Shown here: in pieces, positions 27,675 through 35,311 of the stretch
Layout of the letters: the number at the start of each line of letters is the position of its first letter
Position numbering within the stretch: position 1 is the stretch's first letter
NCBI GenBank assembly: GCA_002790835.1
Contig: PFVX01000004.1
Span: 1-55,414, forward strand
Length of the DNA stretch: 55,414 nt
Origin: a bacterium CG_4_9_14_3_um_filter_65_15
GTDB lineage: Bacteria > Krumholzibacteriota > Krumholzibacteriia > LZORAL124-64-63
Direction: 5' to 3'
Notes under the pieces: model-generated
What the model saw: only the letters and a program-made list of their open reading frames with translations
Databases searched by the model: none
What the model was told of the DNA's origin: nothing
Made by a program: the position numbers and the translations under genes

Positions 27675-28946
27675 ATGGTCCGGTTTCCGATCCGTTTCCT
27701 TGGGCGCGTGAGCTGCGTCCTGCTTCTGCTGATGATGGTCCTGCTGGCCGGTTGTGACGGCAATCCTGGCAAGCCGGCTGCCGGAAACGAGGTATCCGGT
27801 CGCGTGTTGACCGCCGGCGGCAGGCCCGCTTCCGGTGCGTCGGTCTACCTGGCGACGGTGCCCGACTATTTCCCCTCGGCGACTCCCATGGTGGTGGATT
27901 CGGCGGCTTGTGACCGGCTCGGCCAGTACGCCTTTGCCGGTATCGAGTCCGGCAATATCAGCGTGTATGCGGCCCTGTGGGACCCTCGCGGCGAAGAACT
28001 GACCGCGGTCAGTCCCTTGAGCCAACCGTTCGTCTATCCCGACAAGAGCGGGGTGGACAACTGGAATCCCGTGCTGGTCGATGTGCGCAGGGAAGGATCG
28101 GTGTCGGGCCGGGTCACGTATTTCTCCGACATGGAATGGTTCCCCGCCGTTGACGTGGATGTGACGGTGGAACGCTACCGCGGCGCCCAGTTCGTCACCG
28201 AGGGAACAGCCCACAGCGACCAGGATGGACTCTACGCGCTTTCTCACGTGCGAACCGCCACCTACGTTGCGCACGGCATGAAGATCCTCGATAGCGATGG
28301 CCCCTTTCCCTCTTACCTGGTGGGTGAGACCTCGCCGTTCTTCTGCGACGGACGAAACCCCGTCCAATTCCCGGACCTGATGTTGTCCGACGTCGGTGTG
28401 AGAAAACCGGCCATCTACATCTATCCCCGGACCGCGGGCCGGTTTCACGTCGAAGTCGACCTGGCCCCCCGTGCGCGCATGACCACCAGCATCCCCGAGT
28501 ACGGCGACGGGTGGGATGTCTTCATCGATACCGCAGGTCGGATCGACGATCGCTGGGACTATCTGTTCTACGAGTTGGCTCTGCGGGGAGCCCCCCTGCT
28601 GCGTGAAGGCTGGTGTCTCCCTGCTGCGGAGTGGGAGACGGGTCTGAAGCGGATCGTCCGGCAGCTGGGTTTGAATGAAGCCGAAGCGAGGGATTTCCTG
28701 GAATACTGGCTGCAGCACCTGCCCCGGTCACCGTGGCTGGTCGTCAAGCCGGTGATGGGGCCGGGGCTCGACCATCTGGCAAGCCTGCAGGTGCGGCCGG
28801 CGCCCGACAGCGTCCGGCGCTTCTGGCTGCTGTTCAGTCCGGCGGATCGGCGGCTGGATCTGCCGGCTCCGGATGTCGCTCCCTTTGTGCGAGGCGGGAC
28901 GGTTCTGGTGGAGTGGGGCGGTTTGGTTGCGCCTCGGGAGCGTTGA
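27675..28946 (+). CDS. Lipoprotein with C-terminal 'KPxIYxYP' domain
   Basis: A 423-residue predicted lipoprotein. The signal sequence ends in LLAGCDGN (lipobox LAGC), so the mature protein starts at that Cys. The N-terminal part has two carboxypeptidase-regulatory-like Ig segments (VSGRVLTAGGRPASGASVYLA and VSGRVTYFSDMEWFPAVDV). From about residue 275 begins a domain with KPAIYIYPRTAGRFHVEVDL, then YGDGWDVFIDTAGRID, WDYLFYE and EYWLQHLPR; I recall similar KPVIYLYP...GW...YLFWEG...YWLP domains in many uncharacterised bacterial proteins. The start at 27675 has CGGAGG 8 bp upstream; upstream in-frame codons are not needed. Function unknown; probably surface-exposed. Confidence 0.85.
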   Translation: MVRFPIRFLGRVSCVLLLLMMVLLAGCDGNPGKPAAGNEVSGRVLTAGGRPASGASVYLATVPDYFPSATPMVVDSAACDRLGQYAFAGIESGNISVYAALWDPRGEELTAVSPLSQPFVYPDKSGVDNWNPVLVDVRREGSVSGRVTYFSDMEWFPAVDVDVTVERYRGAQFVTEGTAHSDQDGLYALSHVRTATYVAHGMKILDSDGPFPSYLVGETSPFFCDGRNPVQFPDLMLSDVGVRKPAIYIYPRTAGRFHVEVDLAPRARMTTSIPEYGDGWDVFIDTAGRIDDRWDYLFYELALRGAPLLREGWCLPAAEWETGLKRIVRQLGLNEAEARDFLEYWLQHLPRSPWLVVKPVMGPGLDHLASLQVRPAPDSVRRFWLLFSPADRRLDLPAPDVAPFVRGGTVLVEWGGLVAPRER

Positions 28947-28958
28947 TCCGCAATTCCC

Positions 28959-30701
28959 TCAGCGCGCAAGCATGAGCTTGCGCGCTTCGCTGTAGGTTCC
29001 GGCCCTCAGGGCGGCGATGTACATGCCCGAGGGCATGGGCCGCCCCGTCTGGTCAGATCCGTCCCAGATCTCGGTCTGCCGACCGGCCTCCCGGAACCCT
29101 TCCCACAGGGTCGCCACCATGCGCCCGCTCAGGTCGTACACCGCCAAGCGGCACGCCGCCGCCTGGTCCAGCTCGAAGCTGACCTCGGTGCGCGGGTTGA
29201 AGGGGTTGGGGTACACGGTCAGCCCCGGCGCGGCCCGGGCCGGGACACCCGTGACGTGCAGGGTGTCCACCCGGACACCCACCGTCACATCGGTGTACGC
29301 GGGCAGAGCCATTTCCACGTAGCAGACCGCATGCCCGCCCGTATCGTCGACCTGGGTCAGGGTGCCGCCGAAAGCCTCGTAACCCACCCCGCTGGGAACA
29401 TTGATGCGCACCAGCCCATGACTGAAGGCCTCTCCGTGTCCGTTGTGCACCACGGCGGTGACTTCCACGGCCTCCCCGTCGTTGTTGGGGGTGTAGGTCA
29501 CCTCGAGGGTGTTCTCGTTTTGTGCGGACATGGTGTTCTCGGGCACGATGTCGGTGCCGTTGAACCGGACGAGTCGGAAGGGCCGGTTTTGGCCGCCGGC
29601 GTTGTCGGTGATGACGTTCATGGGGTAGGTGGGGTCGTCGGTGTCGGAGTGGGTGTGCCCGGACAACGCCAGGTCCACGCCCAGTGAGCCCAGATTCAGC
29701 TGGTATTGGAAGTCCCGATGGTAAAAGGCCACGTGCCGGGCCGCGGCCGAGGAGGCGGCCAGGTCCGCTGATAGCCAGGAAAGCTGGTCGCCGGTGAAGC
29801 TGTGGCTGCCGTAGATCTGGGGCCGCCAGGAGTCGTAGTTGTTGTAGGCCTCCAAACCGGTGAAATGGATGGGGCCGTAGTCGAAACTGTAGTCCTGGGT
29901 GTGGGCCGGAGCTCCGGGCGGGGGATTGTCCAGGCGCTTCCAGCCGAAGAATTTCCACCAATCGCGGCGGGCGGTGCCGTCGCTGGGAGGGGTATCGCTC
30001 CAGCCGCCCAAATCGTGGTTGCCGGCAGTCAGGTAGACCGGCACGGTGAACTCGTTCAGGTGCATCACCGCCCGACTGTAGTAATGGGCCCCCAGGTAAT
30101 CCTCCAGCTCGCCTTCGTTGACCAAGTCACCGGTCAGAATCACGAACTCGGGGTTGATGATGTTCACGTCCCGGGTGATGGCCCGCAGGTTCTGCGAAGT
30201 CGTCGAATCGGTCAGGGCTCCGGTCTGGTAATAGTACAGGAAGGTGGGCAGGTGGGTGTCGGTGATCTGGATCACCTCGAAGGTGTCGCGGAAGGCCGGG
30301 ATCAATTTCACCGCCTTGCGCACGGTGTCGTCGAGGCCGCCGTCGGCGGTCACGCGCAGGTCGTACTGGTCGAAGACGGGCGGATCAGGCGCGGTCACCG
30401 CGAGCGTCCACCACAGGGTCTGCGGATCGTAGGTGGCCGACTCGATGGACAGGGGAATGTCCAGCCCGCCACGCCGAAGGGACGCGGTCCAACCGGTCGT
30501 GGTGGGGGATGCGTCGCAATTGATGGGCACCGGATCGCCGGGACGCACGATGGCCGGAATGTTCAACAGGGGTTTCTGGATCACCGTCAGGGTGTCGGCG
30601 ACGCTGTAGTTGGCCTGTGCTGCAGCCGGCACGGCGGCCACCATGGCAACGGTCAAGACGACAAAGGTCGGGAGGGTGAGGGTGCGTCCAAGATGAATCA
30701 T
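28959..30701 (-). CDS. Secreted metallophosphoesterase with FlgD/T9SS-like C-terminal domain
   Basis: A 580-residue exported protein. The signal peptide ends near AQA. Calcineurin-like metallophosphoesterase motifs are in order: QITDTH, LTGDLVNEG, AGNHD and a later LSGHTHSD, all with intact metal ligands. The last about 80 residues are a sorting-type domain: YPNPFNPRTEVSFEL, VYDLSGRMVATLW, WDGSDQTGRPMPSGMYIA and a final KLMLAR, typical of NPFNP-type proteins in FCB-related phyla, where the domain is linked with type IX secretion or surface anchoring. The frame opens at 30731, but the -10 box at 30739-30744 would put transcription at that codon; the ATG at 30701 has GGAG 5 bp upstream and starts right at the signal peptide. 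Confidence 0.92.
   Translation of the reverse strand: MIHLGRTLTLPTFVVLTVAMVAAVPAAAQANYSVADTLTVIQKPLLNIPAIVRPGDPVPINCDASPTTTGWTASLRRGGLDIPLSIESATYDPQTLWWTLAVTAPDPPVFDQYDLRVTADGGLDDTVRKAVKLIPAFRDTFEVIQITDTHLPTFLYYYQTGALTDSTTSQNLRAITRDVNIINPEFVILTGDLVNEGELEDYLGAHYYSRAVMHLNEFTVPVYLTAGNHDLGGWSDTPPSDGTARRDWWKFFGWKRLDNPPPGAPAHTQDYSFDYGPIHFTGLEAYNNYDSWRPQIYGSHSFTGDQLSWLSADLAASSAAARHVAFYHRDFQYQLNLGSLGVDLALSGHTHSDTDDPTYPMNVITDNAGGQNRPFRLVRFNGTDIVPENTMSAQNENTLEVTYTPNNDGEAVEVTAVVHNGHGEAFSHGLVRINVPSGVGYEAFGGTLTQVDDTGGHAVCYVEMALPAYTDVTVGVRVDTLHVTGVPARAAPGLTVYPNPFNPRTEVSFELDQAAACRLAVYDLSGRMVATLWEGFREAGRQTEIWDGSDQTGRPMPSGMYIAALRAGTYSEARKLMLAR
28961..28986. repeat. 26-bp inverted repeat at convergent gene ends
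   Basis: AGCGCGCAAGC and GCTTGCGCGCT, an 11-bp perfect stem with loop ATGA. It lies inside the last codons of the metallophosphoesterase (EARKLMLAR) and 14 bp past the stop of the convergent lipoprotein gene. It may act as a shared transcription end without T-run. Confidence 0.65.
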
Positions 30702-30738
30702 GCCCACTCCACGGGAAAATTGTGATTTCATCTCGCTA

Positions 30739-30768
30739 ATTATAATGCATTTTCATGATGCAAGTCCA
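30739..30768 (-). promoter_or_regulatory. Promoter for the metallophosphoesterase gene
   Basis: On the minus strand a perfect TATAAT (30744-30739) is preceded 18 bp upstream by TGGACT (30768-30763), 4 of 6 for the -35. The surrounding 60 bp are clearly AT-richer than the genome. The core ATTATAAT is nearly symmetrical, so a weaker plus-strand promoter (TTGTGA, 15-bp spacer, TATAAT at 30741-30746) for the sulfotransferase may overlap it. Confidence 0.55.
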
Positions 30769-30928
30769 TGAGATTCAGGGGTTAACCGCCTTGGCACACA
30801 ATTTGTTAGGGGAATGAGGGCGGAACTGCGCCATCCGGCCAAGGCCCGGACCCGGAAGCCCAACGCGTTGCCGTCATGGGCGATCCGAAAAGGGAAGCGG
30901 AAGTGGACATCAAGATCGGGAGCAGAGA

Positions 30929-31600
30929 ATGAGCAGCAACCTGAAAGTTTTTGTCCATGTGCCCAAGACCGCGGGCACCAGTTTCCGAACCGCCATGGAG
31001 GACTCCTTCGGGCTGGAAGCCATGGCCTTCGACTACGGCCCCGATTCTCCCAAGACCTCCCCCCTGGTCCGTGATCTCGTCTACCGGGAAGACAACCCGG
31101 AGCGTCTTTGGTCTGAACTCCAGGCCGGCGGCGTCCGGATTCTCAGCGGGCATGTCCGGGCCGAGCGTTATGTCCGCTATTGCGACCCCGAGAACATCAT
31201 GGTGTTCCTGAGGGATCCCATTCAGCGCCTGGTTTCGGAGTTTCTCCACTTCCAGCGGCACAACGGCTATACCAAGGGTTTCGATGATTTCAGTCACGAC
31301 ACCGCGTTCATCGATCGTCAGCTCCAATACCTGACGGGTTGCCGTTTGCATGAGGTGGGTTTCCTGGGCATCACCGAGCAATATGAGGATTCCCTCCGGC
31401 TGGCCAACGAGCAATTCGGCTGGAATCTGCGCAACCTGGTCTTGAACACACACCGAAGCGATCTTGAATCCCACTACGTCCTGAAAGGCGCGGAGGCCCA
31501 GGAGATCCTGGAGCTCAACCGGCAGGACATCGCGTTCTACACGGAGGCCCGCGCGGAATTATCCCGACGCCTCGAATCCATCTGCACGTCAATGAGCTAG
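30929..31600 (+). CDS. Sulfotransferase-family protein
   Basis: A 223-residue protein of the carbohydrate/heparan-type sulfotransferase superfamily. The 5'-phosphosulfate loop is FVHVPKTAGTSFRTAM (residues 8-23) and the 3'-phosphate-binding segment is MVFLRDPIQRLVSEFLHF with the conserved Arg and Ser. It would transfer sulfate from PAPS to a hydroxyl of a glycan or lipid; the acceptor is unknown. The start has GGGAGCAGAGA directly upstream. It stands alone between a secreted phosphoesterase and the transhydrogenase operon. No PAPS synthesis genes are nearby. Confidence 0.88.
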   Translation: MSSNLKVFVHVPKTAGTSFRTAMEDSFGLEAMAFDYGPDSPKTSPLVRDLVYREDNPERLWSELQAGGVRILSGHVRAERYVRYCDPENIMVFLRDPIQRLVSEFLHFQRHNGYTKGFDDFSHDTAFIDRQLQYLTGCRLHEVGFLGITEQYEDSLRLANEQFGWNLRNLVLNTHRSDLESHYVLKGAEAQEILELNRQDIAFYTEARAELSRRLESICTSMS

Positions 31601-31695
31601 TCCTCCCCAATTCAAGGGATGCAGATTCGCCGCATATCCCCTATCCTGTACCTGTTTGTTGAGCCGGTAGGGCCGTAGCCAACAGGAGACTGGAC

Positions 31696-32883
31696 ATGAT
31701 CATCGGTGTAACCAAGGAGACCGCTGCCAAGGAATTGCGGGTGGCGCTGATTCCCGCCTCCGCTGCGGTTCTGATCAAGGCAGGCCTGGAGGTCCGCGTG
31801 GAACGCGGCGCGGGCGAGGCGGCCGGATTTCCCGACGCAGCCTACGAGGAAAAGGGCGTGACCCTTTGCGATCGGGCCGACGTGTTCGCGCAGGCGGACA
31901 TCGTGGTCCAGGTGCAGGGGCCGGGAGCCCATGCTGCGGGCCTGACGAGCGACTTGCCCCAGTGCCGCCCGGGCCAGATCCTGGTCGGAATGCAGGATCC
32001 CCTGGGCAACCCCGAGGGCGTGGCCGCCATGGCCAAGCAGGGGGTGACGGCCCTGTCCCTGGAGATGGTGCCGCGCATTACCCGCGCCCAGAGCATGGAC
32101 GTCCTTTCGTCCATGGCCACGGTGGCGGGATATCAGGCCGTTCTCGAGGCTGCCGCCCAGCTGCCCCGCCTTTTCCCCATGCTCATGACCGCCGCCGGCA
32201 CCCTGGCCCCGGCCAGGGTGTTCGTGGTGGGCGTCGGCGTGGCCGGCCTGCAGGCCATCGCCACGGCCAAGCGCCTGGGCGCGGTGGTCGAGGCCTACGA
32301 TGTGCGACCGGCGGTCCGGGATCAGGTGCTCAGCGTGGGGGCCAAGTTCGTCGAATTCGACCTGGAGACCGAGGGCGCCGAGGACAAGGGCGGATACGCC
32401 AAGGAACAGAGCGACGAATTCATCCGCCGCCAGCAGCAGCAGATGCAGGAAGTGGTGGCCCGCAACGACGTGGTGATCACCACCGCCGCCATTCCCGGCA
32501 AGAAGTCTCCGGTGCTCGTCACCGAGCCCATGGTCGAGGCCATGGCCCCGGGGTCGGTGATCGTCGACCTGGCCGCCGAACGCGGGGGCAATTGCGAGTT
32601 GACCCGCGCCGACGAGGTGGTCACGGCCCACGGCGTGACCATCCTGGGCCCCACCGATCTGGTCTCCCGCAAGCCCTACCACGCCAGTCAGATGTTCGCC
32701 CGCAACATCGAAACCCTGTTGCTGAGCCTGTACAAGGATGGCGGCCTGAATCTGGATCCCGCCGACGAGGTCGTCGCGGGTTGCCTGCTGGCCAAGGACG
32801 GCGAGGTCGTCCATCCCCGCCTGCGTGAAATGCTGGACCTGCCACCATTGGCCCCGCCGGCCGCCCCCGAAGAAGGAGACTGA
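31696..32883 (+). CDS. pntAA: NAD(P) transhydrogenase subunit alpha, soluble domain (alpha1)
   Basis: The NAD(H)-binding part (dI) of proton-translocating transhydrogenase, which drives hydride transfer between NADH and NADP+ at the inner membrane. At 395 residues it lacks the membrane part, which is the separate next gene, as in Rhodospirillum-type three-gene forms. Visible: MIIGVTKETAAKELRVALIP, EMVPRITRAQSMDVLSSMA, the dinucleotide fold VVGVGVAGLQAIATAKRLG and the mobile-loop region. The start has CAGGAGAC upstream. The stop is 4 bp before pntAB. Confidence 0.96.
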   Translation: MIIGVTKETAAKELRVALIPASAAVLIKAGLEVRVERGAGEAAGFPDAAYEEKGVTLCDRADVFAQADIVVQVQGPGAHAAGLTSDLPQCRPGQILVGMQDPLGNPEGVAAMAKQGVTALSLEMVPRITRAQSMDVLSSMATVAGYQAVLEAAAQLPRLFPMLMTAAGTLAPARVFVVGVGVAGLQAIATAKRLGAVVEAYDVRPAVRDQVLSVGAKFVEFDLETEGAEDKGGYAKEQSDEFIRRQQQQMQEVVARNDVVITTAAIPGKKSPVLVTEPMVEAMAPGSVIVDLAAERGGNCELTRADEVVTAHGVTILGPTDLVSRKPYHASQMFARNIETLLLSLYKDGGLNLDPADEVVAGCLLAKDGEVVHPRLREMLDLPPLAPPAAPEEGD

Positions 32884-32887
32884 TTCC

Positions 32888-33169
32888 ATGGAGATGCTTG
32901 TTGCCGCCGTCACGGTCTTCGTGCTGGCCGTCTACATCGGATTCGAGATCATCACCAAGGTGCCCCCGACCCTGCACACGCCGCTCATGTCCGGCTCCAA
33001 CGCCATCAGCGGTATCACGCTCATCGGAGCGGTCATTTCAACCCGGTCCGATAATCCGCGGCTGGCCAGCATCCTGGCCGTGTGCGCCGTGGCCTTCGCC
33101 ATGATCAACGTGGTGGGCGGATACCTGGTCACCCACCGCATGCTGGACATGTTCAAGAGGAAGAGGTAG
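32888..33169 (+). CDS. pntAB: NAD(P) transhydrogenase subunit alpha, membrane part (alpha2)
   Basis: A 93-residue membrane protein with three hydrophobic segments and the family stretch TPLMSGSNAISGITLIGA, part of the proton channel (dII). The start at 32888 was taken because the residues upstream in frame belong to the pntAA end. It lies between pntAA and pntB, 4 bp from each, and must be produced in balance with them. Confidence 0.95.
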   Translation: MEMLVAAVTVFVLAVYIGFEIITKVPPTLHTPLMSGSNAISGITLIGAVISTRSDNPRLASILAVCAVAFAMINVVGGYLVTHRMLDMFKRKR

Positions 33170-33173
33170 CAGG

Positions 33174-34562
33174 ATGGGCGGATACCTGATCGATTCCGGT
33201 TGGATCAACCTGGCCTATGTGGTCGCGGCCATTCTGTTCATCAACGGCCTCAAGGGCTTGACCCATCCCCGCACGGCGGTGAGGGGCAACCTGATCAGCA
33301 GCGTGGGCATGCTGCTGGCGGTGGTGGTCGCCCTGCTGGCCAACGGGCTGGATTACACCCTGATCATCGTCGGGGCGGTGGTCGGCGGGCTGATCGGTGC
33401 CATCGCGGCTGTCCGCGTGAAGATGACCCAGATGCCCGAAATGGTCGCCCTGTTCAACGGCTTCGGCGGCGGCGCCAGCGTGCTGGTCGCCGGTGCAGCC
33501 TTCCTGATCGCCCGCGAGCCCAATGCCCAGATGACCATCAGCACGGGCCTATCCGGACTGATCGGAGCGGTGACCTTCACCGGTTCCCTGTTGGCGTTCG
33601 GCAAGTTGGCGGGGTTCATCACGGGCAAGGCGGTGGGCTTTCCCGGGCATAAGATCTTCAACGCCCTCTTGGGTCTGGGGGCTCTGGGGTGTGTGGTCTG
33701 GTTGACGGTCGATCCCGCGGCCACGGAAGCCTACTGGATCATCGTGGCGATGGCCGCCGTGCTCGGAGTGACGCTGACCCTGCCCATCGGCGGGGCGGAC
33801 ATGCCCGTGGTGATCTCGCTGTTGAACTCGTACTCGGGTCTGGCCGCCGCGGCCACCGGGTTCGTGCTGATGAACAACGTGCTGATCATCGCCGGCTCCC
33901 TGGTGGGCGCCTCGGGGATCATCCTGACGCGGATCATGTGCGTAGCCATGAACCGCTCGCTGACCAACGTGCTGTTCGGCACGCTGGGTCCCAGCGCCGA
34001 CGGTCCCAGCGCCGACGACGTTTACGCCGGCAAGGTCAAATCCACCTCCCCCGAGGAAGTGGCCATGCTCTTCGACACCGCCCAACGCGTGGTGGTGGTT
34101 CCGGGATACGGACTGGCCGTGGCCCAGGCCCAGCACGTGGTGCGGGACCTGGCCAACATCCTCGAGTCGCGCGGCATCACCGTGGAATTCGGCATCCACC
34201 CGGTTGCCGGACGCATGCCCGGCCACATGAACGTGCTGCTGGCCGAGGCGGACGTGCCCTACGACCGCCTCCTGGAGATGGACGACGTAAACCGCGAGAT
34301 GGAACAGGTGGATGTGTGCCTGGTCGTGGGCGCCAACGACGTGGTGAACCCCAGCGCGCGCACCGACCCGCAGAGCCCCATCGCCGGCATGCCCATCATC
34401 AACGTGGACAAGGCCCATACCGTGGTGGTGGTCAAGCGCAGCCTGAGTCCGGGCTTCGCGGGCATCCCCAACCCGTTGTTCGCCATGGACAACTGCCTGA
34501 TGATGTTCGGGGACGGCAAGAAGGCGCTGACCGAACTGGTGACGGCTCTCAAGGAAGGCTGA
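33174..34562 (+). CDS. pntB: NAD(P) transhydrogenase subunit beta
   Basis: A 462-residue protein with about nine membrane segments in the first 260 residues (channel dII) followed by the NADP(H)-binding domain dIII: VVVVPGYGLAVAQAQHVV, HPVAGRMPGHMNVLLAEA, VGANDVVNPSAR and a final VKRSLSPGFAGIPNPLF. All landmark stretches are intact, so the enzyme should be functional. AGG directly precedes the ATG by one base, an unusually tight ribosome site, so coupling to pntAB is likely. Last gene of the pnt operon. Confidence 0.96.
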   Translation: MGGYLIDSGWINLAYVVAAILFINGLKGLTHPRTAVRGNLISSVGMLLAVVVALLANGLDYTLIIVGAVVGGLIGAIAAVRVKMTQMPEMVALFNGFGGGASVLVAGAAFLIAREPNAQMTISTGLSGLIGAVTFTGSLLAFGKLAGFITGKAVGFPGHKIFNALLGLGALGCVVWLTVDPAATEAYWIIVAMAAVLGVTLTLPIGGADMPVVISLLNSYSGLAAAATGFVLMNNVLIIAGSLVGASGIILTRIMCVAMNRSLTNVLFGTLGPSADGPSADDVYAGKVKSTSPEEVAMLFDTAQRVVVVPGYGLAVAQAQHVVRDLANILESRGITVEFGIHPVAGRMPGHMNVLLAEADVPYDRLLEMDDVNREMEQVDVCLVVGANDVVNPSARTDPQSPIAGMPIINVDKAHTVVVVKRSLSPGFAGIPNPLFAMDNCLMMFGDGKKALTELVTALKEG

Positions 34563-34579
34563 GCTCCACCGGAAGGGAA

Positions 34580-34610
34580 TTGACTCATTACTTACCTTGT
34601 GGTAAGCTCT
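34580..34610 (+). promoter_or_regulatory. Inverted repeat and possible promoter before the carbamoyltransferase cassette
   Basis: CTTACC (34591-34596) pairs with GGTAAG (34601-34606) around TTGT, overlapping TTGACT (34580-34585) and a weak TAAGCT 17 bp later (34603-34608). TAAGCTCTTA (34603-34612) is a second, overlapping inverted repeat. It may be an operator over a promoter for the cassette starting at 34773, or an end signal for pntB. Confidence 0.35.
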
Positions 34611-34772
34611 TAGCTGATTTTATCGTACACATGCCTGCTCTGGTTGGTGAGGATTGAAGTCTCCCAATGGTCAGGTGTGTCGGCCTGCATGGAGAGTGCA
34701 GGTGAATGACGTGCCTCGCAAATCATCCGGCGAAGGTGCTATCCCGGTTCATCCGTCTGAGAGAGCTTCCTC

Positions 34773-35303
34773 ATGCCCGCCTCCGTGCAAAAGGTCGTAT
34801 GGGACTGGAAATCCGGTTCCCAAGGAAACGCGGCCGAGACGACCTTTCGACGCCCGGCCGTGATCCAAGTCGCGGTCATGGTCGCCATCGGTTTTGTCCT
34901 CGATCGATGGCTCGGCCACCTGACGGTTGCCCGCATTGTCTGGGGACTCGCCGCCGTTTTCCTGATCCTGGGGTTGGCTCTGCCGCGGGTGTACCGCCAC
35001 GTCCACCTCTTCGGCAAGTGGCTGGGACTGGCTGTCGGTCAATTATTGACCTGGGTGTTGCTGATTCCCCTGTATTGGCTGGTTTTCTTCCCCGTTGCGG
35101 TCGTCCTGCGTATCCGGGGACGGGATCCGATGAACCGGCGCCTGTTGGGACAGGAATACACCTGCTGGATTCGCCGCCAACAGGAGCCTTCCCCGGAAAG
35201 CTACAGCCGGCAATTCCTGGTCGAGGATGAGGATGCCCGCAGTCAATTGAGGCCCGTCGGCACCGGGAACGAGTCGTCGATCACGACCGAATCGTCGGAA
35301 TAG
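34773..35303 (+). CDS. SxtJ-like membrane protein
   Basis: A 176-residue protein with about three membrane segments (around VIQVAVMVAIGFVLDRWL, VWGLAAVFLILGLAL and LLTWVLLIPLYWLVFFPVAVVL) and a short cytoplasmic tail ending in acidic residues (FLVEDEDARSQ). Its place directly before a TobZ-type carbamoyltransferase and a 54-residue DUF5989/SxtK-like gene, plus the RVYRHVHLFGKWLG and RIRGRDPMNRR segments, match the SxtJ family, named from the saxitoxin cluster where SxtI is the carbamoyltransferase. The job of SxtJ is not known; a membrane scaffold or partner is a guess. The start has GAGAG 8 bp upstream; the gap to the next gene is 8 bp. Confidence 0.75.
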   Translation: MPASVQKVVWDWKSGSQGNAAETTFRRPAVIQVAVMVAIGFVLDRWLGHLTVARIVWGLAAVFLILGLALPRVYRHVHLFGKWLGLAVGQLLTWVLLIPLYWLVFFPVAVVLRIRGRDPMNRRLLGQEYTCWIRRQQEPSPESYSRQFLVEDEDARSQLRPVGTGNESSITTESSE

Positions 35304-35311
35304 GTACGGGG

